A stretch of DNA of 64,000 nucleotides from Variovorax sp. KK3 (GCF_001984055.1 NZ_LYVO01000005.1:1-64000), one strand, 5' to 3'; counted from the first letter of the stretch, positions 1 to 11,792 are shown. Numbers and translations are program-made. Notes: generated by a model not told the origin, from the sequence alone.

Positions 1-2477
<2,477 letters not shown>

Positions 2478-2505
2478 ATCGCATCGGCAAGGCGCGGCGC
2501 CCGCA

Positions 2506-2718
2506 TCAGCAGCACCGCCCTTTGCCCCCGCCGTAGCGCGCTTCCAAGCGCTCGCGGAAGAAGGCCTCGTAGCTCATCGGCGCCTGGTCCGGGTGCGTGC
2601 GTTCCATGTGGCTCAGGTACGCGTCGTAGTCCGGCAGGCCCACCATGAGGCGCAGCGACTGCGCCAGCGACCGGGTCAGGTAGCGCCCGGCCTCGGGCAA
2701 GGCGGCCAGGGAGCGCAT
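2506..2718 (-). CDS. YbdD/YjiX family small protein (DUF466), CstA partner
   Basis: This 70-residue protein ends in a cysteine-containing tail (GGGKGRCC) and contains [18 protein letters not shown], the conserved core of the YbdD/YjiX (DUF466) family. Homologues almost always sit directly downstream of cstA or btsT, as here: its ATG overlaps the cstA stop codon by one base (TGATG), implying translational coupling. Family members have been linked to function of the CstA/BtsT pyruvate transporters, possibly as an accessory factor. That role is inferred from family and context; no catalytic motif is visible. Confidence 0.88.
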   Translation of the reverse strand: MRSLAALPEAGRYLTRSLAQSLRLMVGLPDYDAYLSHMERTHPDQAPMSYEAFFRERLEARYGGGKGRCC

Positions 2719-4781
2719 CAGGCGGTCTGTGTCGGAATCGGTTCGAAGGGGGTCTCGTGCGCAGTCGGCTTGTTGGACGCACGAGCCGCGAGCACGCTCT
2801 TCACGGTGTAGACCAGCACGCTCAGCACCACGCAGATGAAGAGCGCGCAGAGCGCCGCGTCGAGACGGTCGTTGAAGATGATGCGCGACATCGCCTCGGG
2901 CGTCTTGGCCGGTGCGAGCAGCACGCCCTTCTCCAGCGCTTCGGCGTACTTCGACGCGTGCGAGAGGAAACCCACCTTCGGGTCGTCCGAGAAGATCTTC
3001 TGCCAGCCCGCCGTGAGCGTACACACCAGCAGCCAGGCGGCCGGCGCGATGGCGACCCAGGCATAGCGCTCGCGCTTCATGCGGTAGAGCACCACCACGC
3101 CGAGCAGCAGCGCCACCGCGGCCAGCATCTGGTTGGAGATGCCGAACAGCGGCCACAGCGTGTTGATGCCGCCCAGCGGATCGACCACGCCCTGGTACAG
3201 GAAGTACCCCCAGGCCGCGACGCACAGGAAGGTGGCGAGCATGTTGGCCACGAAGGAATCGGTGCGCTTGAGGGCCGGCACGAAGCTGCCCAGCAGATCC
3301 TGCAGCATGAAGCGCCCGGCGCGGGTGCCGGCGTCGACCGCGGTCAGGATGAACAGCGCCTCGAACAAGATCGCGAAGTGGTACCAGAAGGCCATCATGG
3401 CCTGCCCGCCCAGGGCCTGGTGCAGGATGTGCGCCATGCCGACGGCCAGCGTCGGTGCGCCGCCGGTGCGGCCGAGGATGGTGGTTTCGCCCACGTCCTT
3501 GGCGGTCTGCACCAGCATCTCGGGGGTGACCACGAAGCCCCAGCTCGAGATGGTCTGCGCCACCGCGGCCGGCGTGTTGCCCACCAGCGCGGCCGGGCTG
3601 TTCATCGCGAAGTACACGCCCGGCTCGATGCAGGCTGCGGCTACCAGCGCCATCACGGCGACGAAGGACTCGGCCAGCATGCCGCCGTAGCCGATGAAAC
3701 GCGCGTGGCGCTCGTTGTCCAGCATCTTCGGCGTGGTGCCCGACGAGATCAGCGCATGGAAGCCCGACACCGCGCCGCAGGCGATGGTGATGAAGAGGAA
3801 GGGGAACAGGCTGCCCGACCACACCGGCCCGTTGCCTTGCGCGAATTGCGTGACGGCCGGCATCTGCAGCGTCGGCGCGACGAACACGATGCCGATCGCC
3901 AGCGCGACGATGGTGCCGATCTTCAGGAAGGTCGACAGGTAGTCGCGCGGCGCCAGCAGCAGCCACACCGGCAGGCTGGCGGCGACGAAGCCGTAGCCCA
4001 CGAGCATCCACGTCAGCGCCTTGCCGTCGAAGGTGAAAAGCGGCGCCCAGTCGGGGTTGTTCGCCACGGCCTGCCCGCCGAAGATGGCCAGCATCAGCAG
4101 CACGAAGCCGATCACCGAGATCTCGCCGATGCGGCCCGGGCGGATGTAGCGCAGGTACACGCCCATGAAGATCGCCACCGGAATCGTCGCCGCCACCGTG
4201 AACGCGCCCCAGGGCGATTCGGCGAGCGCCTTCACCACGATCAGCGCCAGCACGGCCAGGATGATGATCATGATCATGAAGGTGCCGAAGAGCGCGATCA
4301 GGCCCGGCACCGTGCCCATCTCCTGCTTGATCAGGTCGCCCAGCGATCGGCCGTCGCGACGCGTGGAGATGAAGAGCACGATGAAGTCCTGCACCGCCCC
4401 CGCGAACACCACGCCGGCCAGGATCCACAGCAACCCGGGCAGGTAGCCCATCTGCGCCGCCAGCACCGGACCCACCAGCGGCCCCGCCCCCGCGATGGCC
4501 GCGAAGTGGTGGCCGAAGAGCACGTTCTTGTCCGTCGGCACGTAGTCCAGCCCGTCGTTGTGCCGATGGGCCGGCGTCATGCGATTGGCGTCGAGCCCGA
4601 GCACGCGTTCGGCGATGAACAGGCTGTAGTAGCGGTACGCGATCAGGTAGACGCAGATGGCCGCGGCCACCACCCACAGGGCGCTGATCGCCTCGCCCCG
4701 CGACAGGGCGACCGTGCCGAGCGCGAAGGCGCCGACGATCGCCACGAGAAACCACACGATGTGGCGGCGGATGTTTTGCAT
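2718..4781 (-). CDS. cstA: CstA-type carbon starvation / pyruvate (peptide) transporter
   Basis: A 687-residue polytopic inner-membrane protein of the CstA/BtsT family, whose members import pyruvate or are implicated in peptide use during carbon starvation. Diagnostic stretches are [33 protein letters not shown] and [15 protein letters not shown], with many hydrophobic segments up to a C-terminal 5TM region. The start at 4781 was chosen because AAGGAGA lies 6-7 bases upstream and the protein then begins [10 protein letters not shown] like CstA; the frame stays open 32 codons further up but that part is low-complexity. A perfect 8-base inverted repeat at 4806-4831 sits in its leader. It is followed by the YbdD-type gene and preceded by a two-component system, suggesting signal-dependent expression. 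Confidence 0.95.
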   Translation of the reverse strand: MQNIRRHIVWFLVAIVGAFALGTVALSRGEAISALWVVAAAICVYLIAYRYYSLFIAERVLGLDANRMTPAHRHNDGLDYVPTDKNVLFGHHFAAIAGAGPLVGPVLAAQMGYLPGLLWILAGVVFAGAVQDFIVLFISTRRDGRSLGDLIKQEMGTVPGLIALFGTFMIMIIILAVLALIVVKALAESPWGAFTVAATIPVAIFMGVYLRYIRPGRIGEISVIGFVLLMLAIFGGQAVANNPDWAPLFTFDGKALTWMLVGYGFVAASLPVWLLLAPRDYLSTFLKIGTIVALAIGIVFVAPTLQMPAVTQFAQGNGPVWSGSLFPFLFITIACGAVSGFHALISSGTTPKMLDNERHARFIGYGGMLAESFVAVMALVAAACIEPGVYFAMNSPAALVGNTPAAVAQTISSWGFVVTPEMLVQTAKDVGETTILGRTGGAPTLAVGMAHILHQALGGQAMMAFWYHFAILFEALFILTAVDAGTRAGRFMLQDLLGSFVPALKRTDSFVANMLATFLCVAAWGYFLYQGVVDPLGGINTLWPLFGISNQMLAAVALLLGVVVLYRMKRERYAWVAIAPAAWLLVCTLTAGWQKIFSDDPKVGFLSHASKYAEALEKGVLLAPAKTPEAMSRIIFNDRLDAALCALFICVVLSVLVYTVKSVLAARASNKPTAHETPFEPIPTQTA

Positions 4782-4805
4782 GCGGATGTCTCCTTGGAAC
4801 GCTGA

Positions 4806-4831
4806 CCCCGGGCAGTGTGGCGAGCCCGGGG
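4806..4831 (-). terminator. Hairpin between response regulator and cstA
   Basis: A perfect inverted repeat CCCCGGGC / GCCCGGGG with a 10-base loop lies after the response-regulator stop and 25 bases before the cstA start, both on the minus strand. There is no U-tract. It may reduce readthrough from the regulator genes or act as a structured 5' leader of cstA. The repeat itself is certain; its function is inference. Confidence 0.4.
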
Positions 4832-4906
4832 CGCGTCTGCATCCGTCACACCGCGCAGGTGGTGCGCGCGGCTTCACTTAAGGGATAACCCTGGAGCAAC
4901 CTCCGA

Positions 4907-5539
4907 TCAGCCTTGCCCGAACTGCCGCGCGTGCTCCACCGCGTACTTGATCAACTCCGCCTGCCCGTCGATCCCCAGCCTGCGCTTGATGCTCTGGCGG
5001 TGGGCCTCCACCGTTCGCACGCTCAGGCCCAGCTCGCGTGCGATCTGCTTGCTCGACTCGCCGCGGCCCAGGGCCGAGAGGATCTCGCTTTCGCGCGGCG
5101 TGAGCAGCGGGCGCGGCGCCTGGTTGCGGAAGAGGCGTTGCGACACGGCCGGGCTCAGGAAGGTGCCGCCCGCCGCAGCCGCTTCGATGGCGGCGACGAT
5201 CTCCGCGGCCGGTGCGTCTTTCAGCACGTAGCCACGCGCGCCGGCCGCCAGGGCCTGCTGCACGTACTCGGGGTTGTCGTACATGCTGAGCATGACCACG
5301 CGCACGTCCGGGTGCCGCTCCTGCAGCGCCGCTGCGAGCTCGATTCCGTTCATGTCCTTCATGCCGACGTCGGCCAGCACCAGCTGCGGCTGCAGGCGGG
5401 CGATGGCTTCGAGCGCCTCGGCCGCGCTGCCGGCCTCGCCCACGATCTCGATGTTGGGCAGCGGGTCGAGCCGCGCATGCAGGCCGTCGCGCACCAAGGG
5501 GTGGTCGTCGACCAGGAACAGGCGAATGGGCGCGCTCAC
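4907..5539 (-). CDS. NarL/FixJ-type response regulator
   Basis: A 210-residue two-component regulator. The receiver domain (about 1-120) has the acidic pair DD at 11-12, the phospho-accepting Asp57 in VLADVGMKDMNG, and the conserved lysine in YVLKDAP. The C-terminal LuxR-type helix-turn-helix (about 143-195) reads LTPRESEILSALGRGESSKQ and RELGLSVRTVEAHRQSI. Its gene lies 52 bases downstream of the cognate histidine kinase on the same strand and just upstream of cstA, so control of the CstA-type transporter is the natural guess. That target is inferred from position only. Confidence 0.93.
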   Translation of the reverse strand: MSAPIRLFLVDDHPLVRDGLHARLDPLPNIEIVGEAGSAAEALEAIARLQPQLVLADVGMKDMNGIELAAALQERHPDVRVVMLSMYDNPEYVQQALAAGARGYVLKDAPAAEIVAAIEAAAAGGTFLSPAVSQRLFRNQAPRPLLTPRESEILSALGRGESSKQIARELGLSVRTVEAHRQSIKRRLGIDGQAELIKYAVEHARQFGQG

Positions 5540-5591
5540 GGCGTGCCTCCGTTCTGCACTGCAATGCTCGCCTTGGCTGCGGCCCTGCGCC

Positions 5592-6953
5592 TCATGTCGC
5601 CTCCAGACTCTTCGCCGGCACGAACGCCACGATGGCCGTGCCGCTCGCAGCCGAACGCACGTCGAGGCGCCCGCCGATGGCGGCGATGCGCTCGCGCATG
5701 TTGCGCAGGCCGATGCCGCGCCGTGGGTCGAGCTGGGTCGCTTCGACGTCGAAGCCGACGCCGTCGTCGCTGAGCTCCAGGCGCAGGCCGCGCTCTTCGA
5801 AGTCGAGCGCGATACGCACCTGGCGCGCCCGCGCGTGCTTGCGCACGTTGGTCAAGGCCTCCTGGGCGACGCGGAACAGGGCCGTCTTCACCTCTTCAGG
5901 CAGCTCTTGCGCCGTGCCCTGCACCGCCACGGATGCAGCGACGCTGCCTTCGTCGCCGAACTCCGCGCCCAAGCGCTCCAGCGCGGCCGGCAGGCCCAGC
6001 TGGTCGAGCAGCGCCGGGCGCAGCCGGTGCGAGATGCGCCGCACTTCCGACAAGGTCTCGTTAAGCCGCGCCACAGCCTTGGCCAGCACCGCCGGCGCGG
6101 TCTGATGCGCACGCTCGAGCGTGTCGACCGCCGATTCGACCAGCAGCTTGGTGGACACCAGCGTCTGGCTGGTGCCGTCGTGCAGTTCACGTGCGAGGCG
6201 GCCGCGCTCTTCTTCCTGCGACTGCACGACTTGGCGCGCCAGCAGGCGCAGCTTGGCCTCGGCAACGCGATGCTCGCTGAGGTTGAGCAGCAGCCCGCCG
6301 GCGCTCACGGCAGAAAGGCACAGCGCCGCGATGCCGGCGATCCACAGCATGGTGGTCGTGACGTTGGTGTTCATCTGCCGGTCCAGCGTCTGCATGGCCG
6401 ACTGGATGTCGTCGAGGTACAGGCCGGTGCCCACCATCCAGTTCCAGCGCGGCAGCGCCGTCACATAACCGAGCTTGGGCGCGAGCTGCGCGCTCGACGG
6501 CTTGCGCCATTCGTACTCGACGAAGCCGCCGCCGTCGCGGGCCCGCGCGATCAGCTCCTGGATGGTGAAGCGGCCCTGCGAGTCCTTCAGCTCCCACAGG
6601 TTCTGGCCGACCAGATCCGGCTGGCGCGAATGCATGAGCGATCGCCCCTGCAGGTCGTACACGAAGAAATAGCCGTCGTTGCCGTAGTCGAGCGCGGCCA
6701 GGCGATGCAGGGCTTCGGTCCGCGTGGCTTCGTCGTCCAGGCCCGCGTCGTAGAGCGGCTTGACCACGCTCACGGCCAGGGCCACGTAGCTGCTCAGCTC
6801 GTTGCGCCGCTGGTTCATGTAGGTCTGCTCGATCAGCGCGCGCTCGCGCTCGGCCAGGTCGCGCTCCTGGTGGCGCACGGCCAGCGTCACCAGCACCAAG
6901 GCGACGATCAACGGCGCGACAGCCAGCGCGACGATCTTGAGGCGGAGGTTCAT
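5592..6953 (-). CDS. Cache-domain sensor histidine kinase (HisKA_3)
   Basis: A 453-residue membrane kinase: TM1 about residues 8-25, a periplasmic single-cache sensor domain (about 30-195, with GYFFVYDLQGRSLMHSR and NWMVGTGLYLDDI), TM2 about 202-224, a dimerisation domain with phospho-accepting His258 in RLARELHDGTSQTL, and a HATPase domain with N-box LTNVRKHARA and SDDGVGFD. It pairs with the LuxR-type regulator encoded 52 bases downstream. Single-cache domains usually bind small carboxylates or similar ligands; with a CstA-type pyruvate transporter next door, sensing of pyruvate or a related acid is plausible but unproven. Confidence 0.92.
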   Translation of the reverse strand: MNLRLKIVALAVAPLIVALVLVTLAVRHQERDLAERERALIEQTYMNQRRNELSSYVALAVSVVKPLYDAGLDDEATRTEALHRLAALDYGNDGYFFVYDLQGRSLMHSRQPDLVGQNLWELKDSQGRFTIQELIARARDGGGFVEYEWRKPSSAQLAPKLGYVTALPRWNWMVGTGLYLDDIQSAMQTLDRQMNTNVTTTMLWIAGIAALCLSAVSAGGLLLNLSEHRVAEAKLRLLARQVVQSQEEERGRLARELHDGTSQTLVSTKLLVESAVDTLERAHQTAPAVLAKAVARLNETLSEVRRISHRLRPALLDQLGLPAALERLGAEFGDEGSVAASVAVQGTAQELPEEVKTALFRVAQEALTNVRKHARARQVRIALDFEERGLRLELSDDGVGFDVEATQLDPRRGIGLRNMRERIAAIGGRLDVRSAASGTAIVAFVPAKSLEAT

Positions 6954-6995
6954 GGGGCGAGCCGGGCCTGGTGTACTAGCGGCCGCCGTTCGCGT

Positions 6996-7865
6996 TCAAA
7001 GCGCGCGCCGCATCTCGATGTGGGCGATGCCGGCTTCCTCGAAAGGTTCGCCGTGCAGGCCGTAGCCGAGCCGCGCGTAGAAGGCCTCGGCGCTGCGCTG
7101 GGCATGCAGCGTCACTTCACGGTCGCCGCGCGCCTTGGCGGCGTGCTCCAGCGCCTGCAGCACGGCCGCGCCGTGGCCGCCGCCGCGCAGCGCGCGGTGC
7201 ACCGCCATGCGGCCGATGCGGCCCTGGCCGGGCTCGCCGGGCACCAGCCGCCCTGTGGCGATGACCTGGCCCAGGCGGTTGCGCGCGACGGCGTGGACGG
7301 CGCTCTCGTCGTGCTCGTCCCATTCGAGTTCCTTGGGAATGCGCTGCTCCTCGATGAAGACGCTGCGCCGCACCGCACCTGCGCCCTCGCCCAGCTCGGC
7401 CCAGCTGCCGGTCTGCACGCTGCGCATGCTTTCGCCGGCCTCGTAGGCGGCCAGCGTTTCGCGCAACAACGGCGGCACCGGCTTCGAGGTCTGCGTGGCA
7501 GGGTCGGCGAACACGTAGACCAGCTCGCAACCCACCAGAAAGTCATCGCCTCGGAACAGCCCGCCATGAAAAATGATCGACGAGTTGCCCACGCGCACGC
7601 ACTTCATGCCGACGTCGAGCATGTCGTCCGCACGCGCGGACGCGTGGAAGTCGACGGTCGCCTTCCGCACGTACAGGTCGCCTTGGAGCACATGCATCGC
7701 CTCTTCATAGGGCAACGCCATCGCGCGCCAGTAGTCGGCGATGGCGGTGTCGAAGTACATCAGGTAGTGGGCGTTGAAGACGATCTTCTGCATGTCCACC
7801 TCGGCCCAGCGCACGCGCAGGCGGTGGAAGAAGCGGTAGTCGGTCTTGCGGGTGGTCTCGGTCAT
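6996..7865 (-). CDS. Fusion protein: hotdog acyl-CoA thioesterase + GNAT acetyltransferase
   Basis: A 289-residue two-domain protein. Residues 1-140 form a YbgC/FadM-type 4HBT thioesterase (RVRWAEVDMQKIVFNAHYL, with the catalytic-type Asp24 and the YLMYFDTA helix). Residues about 153-289 form a GNAT N-acetyltransferase of the ElaA-like kind (RRSVFIEEQRIPKELEWDE, acetyl-CoA loop IGRMAVHRALRGGGHG, FYARLGY). No stop or frameshift separates them. The start codon overlaps the stop of the upstream alpha/beta hydrolase by ATGA. Hydrolysis of an acyl-CoA is predicted for the first half; the acceptor of the second half is unknown. The minus-strand frame stays open upstream, but this ATG gives the complete hotdog domain. 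Confidence 0.88.
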   Translation of the reverse strand: MTETTRKTDYRFFHRLRVRWAEVDMQKIVFNAHYLMYFDTAIADYWRAMALPYEEAMHVLQGDLYVRKATVDFHASARADDMLDVGMKCVRVGNSSIIFHGGLFRGDDFLVGCELVYVFADPATQTSKPVPPLLRETLAAYEAGESMRSVQTGSWAELGEGAGAVRRSVFIEEQRIPKELEWDEHDESAVHAVARNRLGQVIATGRLVPGEPGQGRIGRMAVHRALRGGGHGAAVLQALEHAAKARGDREVTLHAQRSAEAFYARLGYGLHGEPFEEAGIAHIEMRRAL

Positions 7866-8818
7866 GGTTGCAGGGCTTCCTGAAGGGCGCGCGCCGCGTC
7901 GGCCTGGGCCTGCAGCGCTTCGGGGATGGCCCGGCCCATTTTGACGAATTCGTGGATCACGCCGCGGTAGATATCGAGCGCCACCGGCACGCCCGCGGCG
8001 CGCAGCTTGTCGGCGTAGGCGATGCCCTCGTCGACGACCGGGTCGCATTCGGCCAGGCCGATCCAGGCGGGTGCGACGCCGTCGACGTCGTCGGCATTGA
8101 GCGGGGCGAAGCGCCAGTCGTCGCGGTCGGCCGGGGTGTTGACGTACTGGGCGAAGAACCAGCTGATCAGCGGCTCGTCGAGCAGCGGGCCTTTCTCGAA
8201 GACGCGGTGCGAGGCCGTGTCCTGGTGCGCGGTCGTGCCCGGGTAGAAGAGCATCTGCAGCGCCACCGGCAACCCGGCGTCGCGCGCGAAGATGGCACAG
8301 GTCGCAGCCAGCGTGCCGCCAGCGCTGTCGCCGCCCAGCGCGATGCGCGTGCCGTCGAGGCCGAGCCCGCCGGCCTCTTTCGCGATGAACTGCAGGGCAT
8401 CCCAGGCATCGTCGGACGCCGTCGGAAACTTGTGTTCGGGTGCCAGGCGGTAGTCGAGCGACACCACCGCGCAGCCGCTCTTGTGGCTCAGCACGCGGCA
8501 CAGCGTGTCGTGGGTGGCGATGCTGCCGACGGTGAAGCCGCCGCCGTGGAAGAACAGCAGCAGCGGCAGCCTGTCGTTCGACGGCGCGTAGAGCCGGGCC
8601 GGCACCGCGTGGCCATCGCGCGCCGGGATGGTGAAGTCGTCGATGCGGGCCAGCGCAGGCTTGGGCACCTCGAGCACGCCGGCGCCCTTCTCGTAGGCCG
8701 CCCTGGCCTCGGCGGCGCTCAGCGTGTAGTAAGGCGCCTGGTGCGCGCGTGCCATGCGGTCGACCACGCCGGCCATTTTGGAAGTCAGTGGCGGCATGGG
8801 GATCGGGCTCATGGGCAA
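7862..8818 (-). CDS. Alpha/beta hydrolase of the hormone-sensitive-lipase (HSL/GDXG) family
   Basis: A 318-residue cytosolic esterase with the HSL-family oxyanion motif HGGG (91-94) and the nucleophile elbow GDSAGG (163-168, Ser165). The aspartate is in AECDPVVDEG and the catalytic histidine in GVIHEFVKMG. Such enzymes hydrolyse short-chain carboxylic esters or lactones. Its stop overlaps the start of the thioesterase-GNAT gene (ATGA), so the two are probably co-expressed. It is divergent from the iron alcohol dehydrogenase. The substrate cannot be read from the sequence. Confidence 0.92.
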   Translation of the reverse strand: MPMSPIPMPPLTSKMAGVVDRMARAHQAPYYTLSAAEARAAYEKGAGVLEVPKPALARIDDFTIPARDGHAVPARLYAPSNDRLPLLLFFHGGGFTVGSIATHDTLCRVLSHKSGCAVVSLDYRLAPEHKFPTASDDAWDALQFIAKEAGGLGLDGTRIALGGDSAGGTLAATCAIFARDAGLPVALQMLFYPGTTAHQDTASHRVFEKGPLLDEPLISWFFAQYVNTPADRDDWRFAPLNADDVDGVAPAWIGLAECDPVVDEGIAYADKLRAAGVPVALDIYRGVIHEFVKMGRAIPEALQAQADAARALQEALQP

Positions 8819-8879
8819 GTCGGGCGCTGCTTGTTAAATTGGAAGGCCCCGCATCGTAGCGCCCCACTTCAAACGTCCC

Positions 8880-10016
8880 ATGGCCCTCATCCAGTACCTG
8901 ACCCAGATCCAGTTCGACTTCGGCGCGGTGCGCCTGCTGCGCAGCGAATGCGAGCGCATCGGCATCACGCGGCCGCTGATCGTCACCGACGCCGGTGTGC
9001 GCGCGGCCGGCATCCTGCAGAAGGCGCTCGATGCGCTCGAAGGCTTGCCGCACGCGGTGTTCGACCAGACGCCCTCGAACCCGACCGAGGCCGCGGTGCG
9101 TGCCGCGGCAGCCCTCTACCGCGAGCAAGGCTGCGACGGACTCGTGGCGGTCGGCGGCGGCTCGGCGATCGACTGCGCCAAGGGCGTGGCCATCGCCGCC
9201 ACGCACGAAGGCCCGCTCAAGACCTACGCGACCATCGAAGGCGGCTCGCCGAAGATCACCGAGCGCGTGGCGCCGCTGATCGCGATTCCCACCACCAGCG
9301 GCACCGGCAGCGAGGTCGCGCGCGGCGCCATCGTCATCGTCGACGACCACCGCAAGCTCGGTTTTCACAGCTGGTTCCTGATGCCCAAGGCGGCCATCTG
9401 CGACCCCGAACTCACGCTCGGCCTGCCCCCGCGCCTGACCGCCGCGACGGGCATGGACGCCATCGCGCACTGCATGGAGACCTTCATGTCGGCCGCTTTC
9501 AATCCGCCGGCCGACGGCATCGGGCTCGACGGACTGCAGCGTGCCTGGCGCTACATCGAGCGCGCCACCAACGACGGCAGCGACCGCGAGGCGCGGCTCA
9601 ACCTCATGAGCGCGTCGATGCAGGGCGCCATGGCGTTCCAGAAGGGCCTGGGCTGCGTGCATTCGCTGAGCCACAGCCTGGGCGGCATCGATCCGCGCCT
9701 GCACCACGGCACGCTCAACGCCCTCTTCCTGCCGGCCGTGATCGCGTTCAACGCAGGTGCGGAATCGGTGCAGAAGGACCAGCGGCTGCAACGCATGGCG
9801 CAGGCCATGAACCTCGACTCCGCCGGCGACCTGGGCGCGGCGGTCCGCGACATGAACGCGCGCCTGGCCTTGCCCAAGGGCCTGGCCGAGGTCGGCGTGA
9901 CGGCCGCGATGTTCGAGCCCGTGATCGACGGCGCGATGGCCGACCACTGCCACAAGACCAATCCGCGTCTGGCCACGCGCGAGGACTACCGCGAGATGCT
10001 CGAAGCGTCGATGTAG
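8880..10016 (+). CDS. Iron-containing alcohol dehydrogenase
   Basis: A 378-residue type III, metal-dependent NAD(P) alcohol dehydrogenase. The nucleotide-binding GGGSAIDCAKG lies near residue 96, the family stretch IPTTSGTGSEV near 138, and the metal-binding region includes DAIAHCMETF and VHSLSHSLGG. Members oxidise primary alcohols or reduce aldehydes and semialdehydes; some act on hydroxy acids. The gene is divergent from the hydrolase, with a 61-base intergenic region, and ends convergently with the DUF3016 gene. Substrate unknown. Confidence 0.93.
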   Translation: MALIQYLTQIQFDFGAVRLLRSECERIGITRPLIVTDAGVRAAGILQKALDALEGLPHAVFDQTPSNPTEAAVRAAAALYREQGCDGLVAVGGGSAIDCAKGVAIAATHEGPLKTYATIEGGSPKITERVAPLIAIPTTSGTGSEVARGAIVIVDDHRKLGFHSWFLMPKAAICDPELTLGLPPRLTAATGMDAIAHCMETFMSAAFNPPADGIGLDGLQRAWRYIERATNDGSDREARLNLMSASMQGAMAFQKGLGCVHSLSHSLGGIDPRLHHGTLNALFLPAVIAFNAGAESVQKDQRLQRMAQAMNLDSAGDLGAAVRDMNARLALPKGLAEVGVTAAMFEPVIDGAMADHCHKTNPRLATREDYREMLEASM

Positions 10017-10038
10017 GGCATGCAGGCCGCGGCGCGAA

Positions 10039-10548
10039 TCAGCCTTGGCGCTTGACGATGCGCCGGTCGAACCAGTCGTCGAGCATCGCCTTCTCGTAGC
10101 GCAGGCGGTCGCTGGTCGAATAGCGGTTCACCGTCAGCAGGTAGTTCTGGTCGGCGATGCGCTCCTCGCCGCTCGCCACCACCTGGCCGCCCTGCGTCAG
10201 CGTGTAGCGCAGTTGCATGCGCGGCCAGGTGACACCGCGCATCACGCGCAGGTCGGCAGCCGACGGGGCGCGCCAGGGTTCGAAATGGCCGGCCAGGTCG
10301 ACGTCGAGCACCTCGATGCGCAAGGCGTCGCCGGGCGGCAGCGTGCGGCTGGCCAACGATTGAAGGTGGCGCTCGATGTCGCGCATGACTTCGGCGCGGT
10401 CTTTCTCGGACGGGAAGGATCGCGAGTACGCCGCATCCGTGTAGCTCTCGGGGTGGATGAAGCTGACCGTCAGGCCGGCCGGTTGCGCCACGGCCGAGGC
10501 CGACAGGACGAACAGGCAGGCGGCAGCGATGAAGTTCCGGTCGGGCAT
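10039..10548 (-). CDS. Exported DUF3016 family protein
   Basis: A 169-residue protein with a Sec signal peptide (about residues 1-23, ending SASAVAQ) and a mature part resembling DUF3016: LTVSFIHPESYTDA near the N-terminus, then an RVMRGVTWPRMQLRYTL segment and a C-terminal LRYEKAMLDDWFDRRI. Proteins of this type are periplasmic and of unknown function. The ATG at 10548 was chosen because it starts the signal peptide and is preceded by an AGGAGCG-like site; the frame is open further upstream without conserved features. Confidence 0.75.
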   Translation of the reverse strand: MPDRNFIAAACLFVLSASAVAQPAGLTVSFIHPESYTDAAYSRSFPSEKDRAEVMRDIERHLQSLASRTLPPGDALRIEVLDVDLAGHFEPWRAPSAADLRVMRGVTWPRMQLRYTLTQGGQVVASGEERIADQNYLLTVNRYSTSDRLRYEKAMLDDWFDRRIVKRQG

Positions 10549-10640
10549 GGCGCGCTCCTCGAGTACTGGGTGCGAGGCTGCTTGGACGACCACGGCGAAC
10601 CGGCGGTTCCCGCACCGGGGCAGCAGGCGGGCCAGAACGA

Positions 10641-11000
10641 TCAGACCGATACCAGCGTATCGAAGCCGCCCCAGAACATGCGCTTGCCGTCGAAGGGCGA
10701 GTTCTTGGGGTCCATCATGTCGGCCAGGCGCGGGTCGGCCATCACCTTGGCATTGACCTCGTCGCGGTGGGCGCGCGATTCGAACACGATGTACGAGAAG
10801 ACCACCAGTTCGTCGTCCTTCAGGATCACGGCCTGCGGGAAGGACGTGACTTCGCCGGACTTGACGTCGTCGGCCACGCACTCGCGGTATTCCAGCGCGC
10901 CGTGCTCGCGCCAGATCTTGCCGGCCTTGGTGGCCATCTCGCGGTACTGCTCGAGGTTGCGCTTGGGGACTGGAAGAACATATCCGTCGACGTAGGCCAT
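10641..11000 (-). CDS. DUF1428 family protein (YbaA-like)
   Basis: A 119-residue cytosolic protein of the DUF1428 family (dimeric alpha+beta barrel fold). Recognisable parts are MAYVDGYVLPVPK at the N-terminus, YRECVADDVKSGEVTSFPQA in the middle, and the C-terminal PFDGKRMFWGGFDTLV that ends nearly all members. An AAAGGAGAT ribosome site precedes the ATG. The family has no established function; it occurs as single genes in many proteobacteria. Confidence 0.9.
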   Translation of the reverse strand: MAYVDGYVLPVPKRNLEQYREMATKAGKIWREHGALEYRECVADDVKSGEVTSFPQAVILKDDELVVFSYIVFESRAHRDEVNAKVMADPRLADMMDPKNSPFDGKRMFWGGFDTLVSV

Positions 11001-11321
11001 GCAGATCTCCTTTGGTCTGGCTGGGTGGGAAAGAAGCGGAACCTGCCGAGGTTAGGCGCTCCCCGACCGGCGCCTCGTCAAGCCCCCGTCAACGCCCGGG
11101 GCAAGTCGGCGAGGATGCATCGACAGGTCAGGACGCGCTGTCACAGTCTCGCGCAAATGCGTATGCGCGGCGACGTTGGACATGTCCCCGCCGAGGGTGG
11201 AAAAGCTTGTGGAAAACTCCATGAGCAAGTCTGGGAACCCTTGTCCCGCAAGGCTTTGCGCCGGATTGCCTGTTGAAGAAGCAGTGGGTTACATCCGAAT
11301 GCAACAGATACAACGAAGGAC
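11001..11321. other. Intergenic region without a recognised gene
   Basis: This 321-base stretch separates the DUF1428 gene and a hypothetical gene, both on the minus strand. It contains only short open frames in several phases with no family resemblance, and no RNA gene or convincing terminator could be identified. The half next to the DUF1428 start probably holds that gene's promoter. Confidence 0.5.
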
Positions 11322-11792
11322 TTAATTCTCTTGAAGCCAGCTGTCGGCGCAGGCTTCGAACAACGGAATCGCCTGGTCGATCTCGTCGCGCAGGAAGCGG
11401 CGTGCACCATCCCGCGCATGGCCGTCGAGGGCGAGCCAGGCTTCCCAAAGGCGGCTGTCCTTCGGCGGCGCCGTGGCGTCCCAGACCATCGCGACGATGG
11501 GCAAGGTTTCCGCCGGCGGCAGGTCGGACCAGATGATGCCCAGCCTCGACAAGGGGCTGGGCACGCCGCCCACGTCGATGCCGGTGCGCACACGGCCATC
11601 GTCTTCCTCGATCACCGGCGAGAAGCCGCCGCACAGCAACACGTGCAGCAGGTCGGCAGGGCTCGCATTGCGCACCCATTCGTCGGCGCGGCGCGCGAGC
11701 TGCGCGCCGAGGTCGTGCTTGGTCAGATGCGCGCGCACCGGGCCGTGTGCGCGATCGATGGGGGCAGGCATGGCGTAGGCGGACTGCAGCAT
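11322..11792 (-). CDS. Hypothetical protein
   Basis: A 156-residue protein I do not recognise. It is predicted to be soluble, rich in charged and small residues, with a segment PADLLHVLLCGGFSPVIEED and a central GIDVGGVPSPLSRLGIIWSD; there is no signal peptide or membrane helix. Codon use is typical of the neighbourhood, with strong third-position GC, which supports a real gene. No strong ribosome-binding site precedes the ATG; an in-frame ATG lies seven codons later. It stands alone between the DUF1428 and SDR genes. Confidence 0.6.
   Translation of the reverse strand: MLQSAYAMPAPIDRAHGPVRAHLTKHDLGAQLARRADEWVRNASPADLLHVLLCGGFSPVIEEDDGRVRTGIDVGGVPSPLSRLGIIWSDLPPAETLPIVAMVWDATAPPKDSRLWEAWLALDGHARDGARRFLRDEIDQAIPLFEACADSWLQEN

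Noticed and set aside
2757..4805. A very long open frame on the plus strand opposite cstA
   Set aside because: It is antisense to an unmistakable transporter gene, consists mostly of H, R, D, Q and E, and reflects the high-GC third-position bias.
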